This document shows, piece after piece, positions 14,401 through 25,046 of a stretch of 64,000 nucleotides of DNA. Positions within the stretch are counted from its first letter, which is position 1. Every line of letters starts with the position of its first letter. The notes under the pieces were generated by a model that was not told the origin of the DNA, made no database searches, and saw nothing but the letters and a program-made list of their open reading frames with translations. The DNA comes from Neospora caninum Liverpool (Eukaryota; Apicomplexa; Conoidasida; Eucoccidiorida; Sarcocystidae), in the NCBI RefSeq assembly GCF_000208865.1, contig NC_018387.1, forward strand, positions 1,240,001 to 1,304,000, given 5' to 3'. Made by a program: the position numbers and the translations under genes.

Positions 14401-17400
14401 ACCTGGTGTTGCTGCACGAGCGCTGTGAGACCCAGCGGGTAGGCGGCGTCCAGAGACGCCTCCACCGACGACGCCACAAAGGCGCTGTGAAACTCCTGCA
14501 GATGTCGGCGCTTCATGCCTGAACGACGGCACAGAGGAACGGAACGCACGCGATAAAGTGACGTGAACAACATGAAAGAAACACGCGACCGCCCAAGGGG
14601 GGAACGGCAAGAAGGCGCGGGGAAAAGAGCAGAAAACGGCGGAAGTGGACGTCAGCGACAGAGACAACCGAAAGACACCAGAAGAGACCGAGGAGATGAG
14701 AGGCCAGACAGACAACGGAGACAGTGGAGGTCAGTCGAGAAGAGAGATGCGTGCAACCGAGCCCAACGGGACATCCCTTCACCTCGCTGTCAGCAAGACA
14801 CACCGGTCACGAGGTGCTCAGACTGAACCACAGACGTCTCGTTTCCACTCCACTGTTCGTAGTTCGCCTACGCTTACCAAGGAGAAGCAGGAACGCTGAT
14901 ATGTCACGATCTCTTCGGGCGTTGAAGGAGCAACAGAACCCGGCGGCCCCGTGCAGGAAGTCGAATTTCTCGTACTGTACAGACACCCCAACGTACACCG
15001 ACGCGAGTCTCTCGTTCATAACGAGGATTCCCAGACCGTGGAAGCAGAGAGACTGGGGACTCTTTCGCGTTCTCTCCAGTCCCTTCGCACTGCCAAGAAA
15101 ATTCCTGGTGTACGGACACGAGACACCCCCCACACGCATTGCGGCAAAAACAACGGAGAAGGTTGGCCTCTCTCTCGCAGAAAGGCAACAGAGGCAAGGA
15201 CCCCAACTGCTCTCTTCTCCTTGCGCCCTCGTGAATCTGCGCCTCTATCCTTCTCCCGTTCCGTTCCGCGAGTTGGCGAAGCGTTTCCCCTTTCCTCGCG
15301 ACTCCGCCGCTGTCCCTGTCGCTCTGCCGTGCCTTCCTTGTCTGCCGCGCTGCCACTCACGTTGGCGAGGACGAAGAGCGCATCTCTCTCCACGCGTTCT
15401 TTATCCCGCAAGAGCTGCAGCCAGTCCATCTTCCTGAGCGGATCGAGCATGTGACTCGTGGTGACCTCGCTGGAAGAGCTGCCGCCGACAACGCGGCCGG
15501 TTAGTCTGCCATCTCGAACCTACAAAACGGGCAAGCCGGGAGGACACAAGAAACCACACACACAGACGGTCGCCAACAGATGCTGTCTACACTTGTGACG
15601 CGCGCCGGAGGCAGGCGCCTGCATGCGGAGGGCTGCGTGTGCTGCACAGGCAAACACAAGACGCAGAGAGAAGAACGCAGACGGACACCAACACAACGGC
15701 GGCGAAAGAGACAGGGAAAAGAGTGGAGCTGGAAAGGACAGGAAGGACGACGGAGAGCCACGAAGCAACGGCAAAATCGAGGAAATTGAAAGGGCCAGGG
15801 CACGCGTTTTCACGGTGTGCCTCCTGCAGCTTCGATTTGTGTGTTTTTCGAAGCCGTTCACCAGCACGTGCCCGTGCCGTTTTGCCAAGCTACCCCCACG
15901 CAAGGCTCCACTGACCTCGAAGTGGTTCGAAAGAACGTAGTCGATCCCGAGAAGGCGGCCGACACAATGCGCGACTTCCTGGCAGCTGTGTGTCATCAGC
16001 GCTGTCCGTACGCTGTGCGAGACAGACACGGAGATGCAGAAAAACAGAGAGCGACAGATAGGCCTTCTTTCTGGGGACGCGGTCGAGTCTTTCGGACGGA
16101 GATATGCACTGGCCTGGGGACCAGGTGCGTTTCAATAGCGGTTAAGCGCGCGAGCCTTTGAGTTTCACGTGCGTCGAGAAAACCACATTCATGCCTGCAG
16201 GTGCGCGGAAACAGCTCCAGTACCTCTACGTCCACAAGGATCTGGAGGGGCGAAAACAAGAAAGGTGACTAAGCTCGCTAGAAGCGAAAACAACCGCGAG
16301 TCCGATACATTCATATTCGACAGTGGCGACGTGAGTGCGCGCGCTTCCTCCCTTGCCATTCTCCCGCCACACTCCAAACATCTCCGGCACACATTTATTC
16401 GCAGAAAAAGAAGTGCACCGCATGCATTCGGGATGCTGGGCGGCACCCGCAGGCCATCGTTTCTCTCCTCCTTGTCGTGGTTGTCTCTGGGATGGTTTTG
16501 TATGCCGCGCTTGCGAGGCTATCTGAACTACACGGCGGATTCGCCAGGCTCCCCCCCCCCTGCCGTGAGACAGCGAGAGCCTCTGGCGAAAACGTGGAAA
16601 GTTCTGCTGCGTGAGGCAGCGCACATATCCCTTCCTCCTTCCCGACGGCCTGTTTGCTTACCCGAGTTTCTTCAACACAAAGAGAAGGAAGAACGCCCCG
16701 CGCGCGATGGTCAGGTGGGGCAGAGCCTGCGAGGACGCACAGCGAGACGAAGAAAAGGCAGAGACGAGCGCGTACTGGTCCCTGCCACTCCGCACTAAAG
16801 GCTCGAGGCGCACCACGGGGCAATGTAGACCATCTAACTCAGCTTTGCACGGACCGCCTTCAGGCGTTTTTTGGCCAGTGGCGCGTCTCAAGTCTGCAGT
16901 GAACCGACGAGGAATAGGAGACAGCCGGAGAACAAGTGAAAGCGAGAGCGATCGGCAAGCGAGAAAAGTCGTTCTATGGGAGGGAAATAGATAGAGAGAG
17001 GCCAGAGCAAACGCGGGCTGGAGTCCGAAAAAAAAAAAGAGGCAAGACGTGGATGGCAATCGACCAGCAAAGAGAAAGTGCATTCACGTAGAAAGACGTG
17101 AGGAAAAGGACCGGCAAGAGACACCCGAAAGGCACACACCTTTTTGATGAGCTCTGCAGCGGATGCGCCCTTCAGCTTCGTTAGCTTGCGCATATAAACG
17201 CGTTCCTCGCTGGCTACACCTCCATGCTCTTGGAGAAGTGCCTGAGAAAACTGCATGGAGAGAAAGCAAGCAGACAGGACAAGAAAGCAGGAGCAGCATA
17301 AGCGGAAACGTCACAGGGAAACGCAGGGTACGCCGAATCGCCGGCATCACCGCATCCATCCTGTCTAGTGAGAAGGATTCAGAGCGAAAACGGGCGTCTC

Positions 17401-20400
17401 AAGCGAAGCGAGAGGAAAGGCCGACTTGCCTTGTCCAGATCAATCTCGGTGTCATTACACCGCAGCATGGCGTCCATGACGTCTTGTTCGACGAGGACCT
17501 CGTTCAACCCAAAGACCACCAAGGATTTGCACTTTCGTTTCAATGCCTGCGAGGGACGGAGACGAGCACCCATTATCGATGCATGCGAAGCGAAAGCGAA
17601 GGAAGACATGCCCTGAAGGCCTTCCCGTCGCAGTGTTCACTGACACACACTGACCGGAACCGCGGAATGCCGCAGGACTAACGCAAAACGCGAATCAGCG
17701 CAGACCCGCTCACACTGTACACCGTTTCACAAACAAGATGCACACGCACACAAGCAAAGCAACATATACCTACTCGAGGCCTGGTGGCTTCATACTGAAG
17801 CGCCAGATTTATACATATGTACGTGAAAAGACAGATATATATATATATATATATTTAGGTGAAAGAGACGCACAGATACATAGAGCACGAAAAGCCCTGA
17901 TGGCCGAAGATGTACCACGCAGGTCATCCATGTGTGTGGGGCGACTACGTTGGAGTATGCTGGCACCAAACCCATCTTGAGATTGATCGGTGCCGAAAGC
18001 ACGGGTGATCGCCAGCGAGCGGAACAAGATAGATGCTTCGACAGAACGCGCAGCAGGGGACAGAAGGTGCGCCTTACAAAATCGTCCCATCTGAGGAGCA
18101 TTTGTGCGTCGTGGCGTTTGCAGATGTTCTTCAGTTCGTCTTCTAGTGCCTTTATGGAGGGCCTGAGCGGAACACAAGAGTCGTATGACGATGCCGTGCC
18201 CGGTGCATGTACACCGCGGAGTAACGCCTCGTTGCACGCGAAGAGCAGCAGAGCTCGGAGAGACAGCAGGGACTCGACGGCCGAGTACGAACCGATGGCG
18301 ACAAAACAGTTTTCAAAGAACGCAACCCTCAACAGAGTCCACCGACAACGGAACACGACTGTCACAGCACGTATCCAGGCGTGCGTGTTTTCAGAACGCG
18401 AACAACAACGCGACGAATGCGCTTACTTGTCGCGGGGAACTTTCGTTTGAAGCGGCAAGATGATAGCCGGAAATTTCACTTTGATTTCCACGCTCTGCAT
18501 CCTTTCTCCAAGGCCGCCGCTGCCCAGATCGACGCTCTCCAACCCCATGCTGAATCCACACATCGGCGGACCACGTTTCATCTCCCATCGTGTACCTCAC
18601 ACCTCTCAGCCGAGTCGGTTTCAAGGCCAACGGTGGCAACTCTGCTCGTCATGAAACGCGTTCTCCGTCGCCTGCTCCCCTCGAAAAAGGGGAATTCGCG
18701 GCTCATGGAGTCAGTGATGGTACGAAAGATATGGCCAGCTGCATCGGACGAATGCCTTGGCCGGGATGCACGTCCCTGGCATCTTCTGCCAGTCTCCACC
18801 TTTCGAAGGGGGTTTCGAGACCTTTTCTCGTGCTCGTTTCGTCTGCCCAGCCCCCGTTTTCGATTCGCCTTTCTGCCCCAGTGCCACAGAACGCCTTCCG
18901 GCAAGCTCCTCGGTCTTACGCGCCGACTGCACTCCCCTCCCCCTTGTCATGTGGCTGCATGGAGAGTACCTGCAGCAATAATTCCATCTACGCCTTCCCC
19001 TTTCCTCAACCTCTATGTTCATGCAGGCTCGTCACCTGAGTTCACACACTCCTCTCTCAGTTCAGTTCTCTCCTTCTCCTTCTCCTGCAACTCACCTCTG
19101 CACTGTCGCCTTCGCCCGGAGCAGAGCCGCCAACACGTCGGACAAGAGGGATGCGGCGAGGACAGGTCGAGTTTGGAGAATCTGCAATACGACCACGTCG
19201 CTCCACCTGGGGTGCCCGAGGCACGGCCAGCCTGTTTGTCTGTCGCTCCCGCTCTTCCCACCGTTGTCGTCCTTTCTGGACTCAGTCGGAGTCACCTCTC
19301 TTTGCCGCGAGCTCGCAGCTCCGAAGTGCGTCACCGGGGCTGAGCCCCGGTGACACACATCGGAGTCGCTCCTCTCGCGCTGTTCGGCGTCAAAGGGTGC
19401 CCGGCGAGAATTCCTCTCAAGCTTCAGCGACTCCGGCGAGGCGGCGAAACTCTGAGTTCCCGCGGTGTCTCCTCTGCTCGCGGTTTTCCCGCTCTTCTCG
19501 CTGTCTGTGCGGCTCCGCTGGGAGTTCGGACTGCCGCTGTCACTGTTGATCTGTCTCCATGGATGGCCGAAAGCCAGCCTGTCTCGTCGCGCCTCCTCTT
19601 CCCCGCCTGCGCCGCCCTCTTCGCTGGCGGCTCTTCCCTTCTGGCTGAGTTCTTTCCCCCGCTCGTCGCTCGAGTCGTCCGCTGCGTGCGTCGCCGCGGC
19701 GGCCTCAGCAGCCGCTGCCTTCGCTTCGGCCTCCGCCGCAGCCTGCGCAGCCTGCGCAGCTTTCGCCGCAACTTCCGCGACGTCTTCCCCTCCCGCGAGT
19801 TCGGCGGCTGCAACGGCTTCGGCGGCGGTGGCTGCGGCTGCGGCGGCTTCGGCGGCTGCTTCCACCGCGAGCGTCGCCGCTGCATGCACCGCCTCCCTCA
19901 GCTGTTGGTTCGAGCTCGGCCTCGCGCGGACTTCCCAGGGCCCTCGGTGTCTCCGCGAGGCGCACTGGGGCGAGGCGCCAGCCTGGGGCGACGGGGAAGC
20001 AGCCGGCATGTCGCGAGGGGCTGCCGAGATATTAACAGAGGGAGGGTTGCTCCTGCGCACGTCGCTGCGACGCACAGTGGACACGTCGCATGCAGAATTA
20101 CGCGCAGTTGGCGTCGGTGCGGACGACAGGTATGCCGGTGGGAGGAGTGGCGACACAGACCGAGTTCCGTCTTTCCCGTGACAAAATCTCTCCGCTTCGA
20201 TCTCCTCGCGTTCCTCTTCCGCTGCTAGGGGCCCACGAACGCTGTCTGAGGACGGCGACGGCGAGTAGCAGAGAGAACACGACGGAGACGTCGGGACGCG
20301 CGGAAACGAAGAGAAGGCGAACGCAGATTCGGCACGACGAGGGTGGGAAGGGAGAAGCTGGTAGTCCAACTCGTAGTGGACCTGAGCTGCTGTAAAAAGA

Positions 20401-21922
20401 CACGCCTTTAACACCTCCATCGCCACGTGCTGCGAAACGGCACAGACACCAGAAAGCCTTCGACAGTCCCGAAAGAGAATGGGAAACTCCGCAGGCCCCA
20501 AAACATGGATCCACGCATGCCAAAGAAAAAGAACGCGTTCAGGCGCGAATCGAGACACGGGTGCAAGCCACGGGCAAACCTCAAGGGCCTTGCCTTGTGT
20601 CGGGAACGGAGGGGAGACGCCTTCCCGTCCCCTTCTGCTAGGGAGTCGGCTCACGCGACTACAGAATACCAGTTCGTGTGAGACTCGCGCACAACCGGGG
20701 AGCTCGCCCGACTCTCGGAAACAGCAGATGAAGACAAGACCACTAGGTTGTGGGGTAACGGTACGTGCCAGTCTTTGCTGACTGCAGATGCACGAACGGG
20801 GCTGGCTAGCTCCATCTAGGCAAAGAGATGTGGACAAGGAGAGGAAGGCGCCGGGGCTCGAGCGGAGGCGCTAGGATTCACGGTGGACCTTCGTGTGACT
20901 GCAGACGCATTCCCACCTGGTTGAGCTTGACATGGTAGTAGAGACAGCACATGGTGCCAACCTTGATTTGTCGGACATCGACAAGTTCGACACCCCAGTC
21001 CTCCCACTCGACTTCTATCTCCTCGTCTTCGTAGCCCTCGGCGGCGAGCCATCTGGAAGGCAGAGAGAGGCACAGACCAAAAGTTTTGACGAATAGGCCT
21101 CAGAAACGGGAGACGATGCAGCGTCTCAGTTTTCTCCGTTTTCTCCAGTTTACTCCGACGGGGCAGTCGACCCTTTTCGGCGAGGTGGGGCAGGCGACAG
21201 AACGTGCAACAAAACCACAACACTTGAAACCGCGACAGAAGAGAAACGGGTACCGGGACCGAACACCCAACGGCTCAATCGCGTTGCAGCAGACGGGGCA
21301 GGGACGGGGAGAAGGAAACGCCAGCGGTGACAACGACATCCGCACGCGGCTAAACACGAGACGGAGGAGAAGTCCCTTTTTCCTAACGCGTTTCGCACCT
21401 GGCGAACTGCAAAGACACTCCAGGTCGGTCCGTTCCCTGGGCGTACAAAATCAGATGGCACCTGGGATACCGCTGCGGGGCTTCCTGCATCCTGTTCAGT
21501 TTCGTTTCGTCCTCTCTCTTCTCCCCAGAGTGGTCGAGCTGGGAAGGAACGGAAACGCGACGGGCCGAGTCCCCCCCTTCGTGTCTCGGTGTGTTGGAGA
21601 CCGCCTGAAGAAGCCCCCCCGGCATGGAAACGGAAACGTCTTCACCACTGCTTCTTGACGTGCTTCCGTCCCCTTCACTTCCTCCACTGTGGATGCCGCG
21701 CTCTTCTCCGTCTGAGCAACAGCGGTCCGTACCGCCTCCTCGACGGTCTCCTGGAGACCGCTTTTCCGTTTCCAGTTGTGGCTCTGCGGGGTTTTCATTC
21801 TCCAACCTGGAGACGCCTTCCGTGCGATGGCCCCCGGCAGCGATCCCCAGCGGTTCGGCCTCTGTGTCTGAGGGGAAGACACGGCTCGTCTGGTGCACGT
21901 CAGAGGTCGGGAACTCCACCAT
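8468..21922 (-). CDS. Tandem-fused SerB phosphoserine phosphatase (pseudo-unit plus active unit)
   Basis: Exons in transcript order: 21922-21399, 21052-20917, 20429-19096, 18549-18427, 18327-18078, 17546-17430, 17241-17140, 16726-16662, one unresolved piece within 16661-15979, 15978-15916, 15519-15361, 15052-14878, 14518-13705, 13356-13177, 12690-11969, 11430-11320, 10907-10834, 10601-10444, 9925-9732, 9060-8908, 8640-8468. Phases agree at every resolved junction; the product is about 1,880 residues plus the missing piece. Each half reads ACT-ACT-HAD as in long bacterial SerB. The C-terminal half keeps FDMDST (across 10834/10601), SGG (9814-9829), the QRK lysine and GDGSND (8930-8947), so it should dephosphorylate phosphoserine, the last step of serine synthesis. 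The N-terminal half has FGLNEV for the DxD motif and no GDGxND. Exon 20429-19096 carries a long disordered insert. The start lies in GCCAAAATGG. An acceptor-like site just upstream suggests a 5' untranslated exon. Confidence 0.8.
11627..11642. repeat. (AT)n microsatellite
   Basis: Short AT tract in the SerB intron between 11969 and 11430. Confidence 0.9.
17427..17430 (-). other. GC-AG intron donor in the SerB gene
   Basis: The exon encoding the degenerate motif I ends GACAAG and is followed by GCAAGT, the classic GC-AG donor. Both neighbouring exons are in phase 0 only with this junction, and no GT donor nearby preserves the frame. Confidence 0.6.
17834..17855. repeat. (AT)n microsatellite
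   Basis: AT tract in the SerB intron between exons 18327-18078 and 17546-17430. Confidence 0.95.
19660..19890 (-). repeat. Ala/Glu-rich low-complexity coding tract
   Basis: Inside the long SerB exon 20429-19096, a run of GCN and GAG codons encodes an imperfect Ala-Ala-Glu/Lys repeat (AAAAAATAAEAV, AKAAQAAQAAAEAEAK). It lies between the two ACT elements of the first half, outside any folded domain. It is likely variable between strains. Confidence 0.7.
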
Positions 21923-24900
21923 TTTGGCATCCGAGTCTCCTGCGAGGAAGAAGAGAACTGGCCAACAAGCGATTTGCCCTGACGAATGGTTTACCCGACG
22001 GCGGAAACGCACGGTCCCGTGTGGGTTTGACGGCGAAGCCCCGTCCCCGGTCAGTAGAATGCGGCGCAAGTTTTGGGGACGGCGAGCGGCGCACGCATCA
22101 GGGCCAGGCCTCCCTTCAGGTGCGGTACACCTGAAAGAACGAATTCGTTACCCGCCGCGAAGCTCGACTGTCCCGCACGTTTATTTGCGATAACGGAGAG
22201 CCCAGACAAATCCGACTTACACATTCATCCTGAGCTCGGCCCACAGGAACGGCGAACACGTGGAGCGCGAAACCTCGACACGCGGCACCCAGACGCGGGG
22301 TCTTCGGCGCCTTCTTCGGCTGTGTGGCTGCAGAGGCCAGAACTGCACATCAGTTCACGTTCGGAGTCTCAAGAGAGCGCGTTCGACACCAAGTTGCCGC
22401 AGAGTCCGTGGAGTCCCCGGACGCTTCGGGTGTGCTTCGGCCGCTCGTCTCTTCGCTCGGCGTTCAGTTCGAACCGTCAGCGAGAACCCGCCGCGTGGGA
22501 CCGGTGTGTGCAGGGAGTGACTGGGGCCCTCAAACGAGCACAACCCACTGTGTGCTCCGCCTTTGAACAAGAAACCGGAACTCTTGGCGACGGAGCAGAA
22601 CGAAAAACTCTACAAAAGGGGCTTCCGTCACCGCAGGCTCGGGTACCGCTGCCAAACATCGGCAAACGCAAGTCCAACGAGCAGCATTACGGACGAGGAC
22701 TTCGCTGCAAAAACTGGCCGGAACCGGCTTCCTCTGATTTAAAGCACGAGTCGAATAAACTCGATCGATGCTCACGACATTCTCGGCTGACATCGGGCGC
22801 CGTGTCTCCGTCAGAGTGGCAGGCAGATCGCACAAGCTGCCTCCGGACGCATCCCGAACCCGAATGCAACCCAGGCGGAACTTTTGGTTTGGAAGAAGCC
22901 GAAGAAACTCGCGTCCAGCTGTAAGAGTCCACCACTGCGAAAAGTGGAGTCCCCCGGCTGCGGCAAGGCCGGAGCTTTTTGCTCGGCACCGCCAGCTAGG
23001 ATCGACTTCTGTGGAAATTTTCTGTGGACGGGGAAAAGCCGGAGTCGTGTGTCGTGCAAAGAGACGCGAAGACCAGAGAACACCCCCGTCTATACTCGCT
23101 GTGTGTGGACAGACGCAAACAGCCTTTTTGACGAAGCGAGGACCCGCGGCACGCGTCGCCTCCTGAAACAAAACGCCTCGCCTTTTTCGGGCTGAAAACA
23201 AACACGCAAAGCGCTGCCGTTTTATAGCTCCAGATTTAGGAAAAAACACGGTTGACCAAATCGGCGAACCTCCAAGGCTCCGTCGCGCTCGTCAGTTTTT
23301 GAGAGTCCGTGTCACGGGCCAACACACCACGAGAAGCTCGGCCGTTATTCTGTCGACCTGGCCGTGTTTCGTCAGAAGTAAGCTCTCTTCAGCTCTCTCG
23401 ACGTTTGCCAGTGTCGCTCGGGATAACTCCGTCGCCCGAGTCTTGGTCCCTATGTCGCTTTTTTCGCTAGTCGGGACGGCGCAACGCTGCACACTCGGTG
23501 TGTGCGCCTTACCCTTCTTGCGGGCATGTGTCTCGCGCTGAGAGTTTTCGTTTGGGTCTAAACGCGTGGGAAAAGTGGGAGAGTGTCTTGGCTGCCGTTA
23601 CAGGTTTTTGGCTTCCGATTCGTCGGTCTGTAGGCGGGTCCCAGCACGTGGTTCAGATACGCGCGGTTCCAGAGCGTTTTCCCCGCTGGACCGGTAGGCT
23701 GCACACATAGCGGTTGTGCGACAAGCAAACAGAATGCAGGAGAAAGCGCCGTTGACTGCCTCGCGCCGAAACGGAGGCACGAGACAACGGATGTTTTGCC
23801 TCCCCGGCGCGCAAAGTTCCCCAGTCGCTCTCGCTTGACACGTTCCGCGCAGGTGTGGACAGAAACCTCCCGAGGTGGGTGGCGGGCTGAGCAATACACG
23901 CGCCCGATGGCGAAAAGAAACAGAATCGCATCTTCCAGCTCTGCTCGTTAACACGTTCGTGAACGGAACTTCCCACGCCGCGGAAGTAACCTGAAAGTCG
24001 ATTCTTTCGTGGCAGAAGCGGCGTGGTACTAGCACACATGAGAGTATCGATCCGTGCCGACAGCGGGCCGCGTGGCTGCAAGAGCGCTCGCAACGCTCGC
24101 GCGACAGTGTCTCTGGTTTCCCGTGATGACCTCAGGAAGGGAGAAGGCTCAACTCCTTGCCGCTTCGTGCTTACAAAGCAGTTCCGACACCTGGTCCGAA
24201 GAAGGTAGACAGCGTCCGTGCTTTTTCTCGAAAGAACGCGTAGTTCTTCCTTCGCGAGTCTTTTGCGCAGCCGGCGCTTTCGCCGCCGTGCACCTACAAC
24301 TCGTCTAAAAAAGGCGTTTAGCTCCGCGGTTTTCCCTCCCTTTTTTCTCTTCCTGTGCCGTACGTTTCTCTGGTTCTCTGCCGTAGCGCCCACAGTTTCG
24401 TTTTATTTGGGCGGAAGTCGGCGAGACTACGCCCCGTCCTTCTTCGACAGGAGTCTCGCAGCAGCCGATATAGCATTCGCTTCGCCGTACCAAAGCTCTG
24501 TCGCTTTCTGGTGGCGCCCAGCTCTGCTCGGTTTCAGGAAGCAAGAAGCTGCCCGCCCCGCGTCTCTCTCCCGCTCTCTAAAGACCCGCCAGGAACGGCT
24601 CACCGCGTATCTTTTTCGCCGACGATCGGAAGTTCGGCCTGCCGTGCAGCCGTGTGCGAGTTCAAGGTCGCGCAACAACCCGGCCTGTGTTTTGATCCGA
24701 TATCAGTTGAAAAGAGAACAAGAGCGGCAACTGGTCAGGGTAAATAGAAGAGCCGGGCGTGGCTTTAACCGTGCGCCGCCGCAGTGTCCCAAGTTTGTCG
24801 TTTCCGTCCACGTCTAGGGGCTGTGATCTTATGGGCTCCGATGTTCGAACTTTTTGTGCGCCAGGCGATGTTCTCTTTTTGTGCGCCGAGGTGTACCACC

Positions 24901-25046
24901 GTTCTCGCTTGACCCAAGACGCATCGCTCTCTTTTCTGGAACTGCGCACTCACACACCGGACCCTCCATTCGACTCTCCCGCCCCGTCCGGAAGGGTACC
25001 TGGAGGAAAGTGAAAGGTCGCCTTCTTGGCAGAGTCCCGAGGAAAC
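21923..25046. other. Divergent promoter / 5' untranslated region
   Basis: The 3.1 kb between the SerB start (minus) and the PGAM5 start (plus) probably holds both promoters and leader sequences. An AGAGACGC element lies at 23060-23067 and matches the WGAGACG motif known from Toxoplasma promoters. Long open frames exist on both strands but show no recognisable domain and lack ATG starts where I checked. Confidence 0.45.
23060..23067 (+). promoter_or_regulatory. WGAGACG-type promoter element
   Basis: AGAGACGC matches the A/T-GAGACG element described in several Toxoplasma promoters. It sits midway between the divergent SerB and PGAM5 starts. A seven-base motif can occur by chance, so this is only suggestive. 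Confidence 0.3.

Larger units (their letters stand above)
14878..21922 (-). other. N-terminal SerB-like half with degenerate HAD domain
   Basis: First ACT: CHLILYAQGTDRPG (exon ending 21399), then WLAAEGYEDEE and ELVDVRQIKVGT (21052-20917), then a helix beginning HVAMEVLK. Second ACT: SDVVVLQILQTRP (end of the exon at 19096), MQSVEIKVKFPA (18549-18427), and KALEDELKNIC before 18078. The HAD core follows: SLVVFGLNEVLVEQDVMDAM (17546-17430), KLTKLKGASAAEL, LTIARGAFFLLFVLKKLG, LLGIDYVLSNHFE, RDGRLTGRVVGG and GAAGFCCSFNA, ending LLLLGM. The order and spacing parallel the active half. Both motif-I aspartates are replaced (G and N). The motif-II strand is probably AVVFASSELS at 16268-16303, the motif-III lysine is not obvious, and the GDGxND position reads LANSLCF. 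Catalysis is therefore unlikely; an allosteric, serine-sensing or dimerisation role is my inference. Confidence 0.75.

Noticed and set aside
22073..22924. 283-codon open frame, plus strand
   Set aside because: Starts with TTG, no domain or signal. It lies in the divergent promoter region, and GC-rich DNA here leaves long frames open on both strands.
23653..24393. 246-codon open frame, minus strand
   Set aside because: Arg/Lys-rich composition with no recognisable fold; overlaps other open frames on the opposite strand and is better explained as leader or promoter sequence.
25026..25046. Upstream extension of PGAM5
   Set aside because: The in-frame codon at 25026 is TTG; the first ATG is at 25047.
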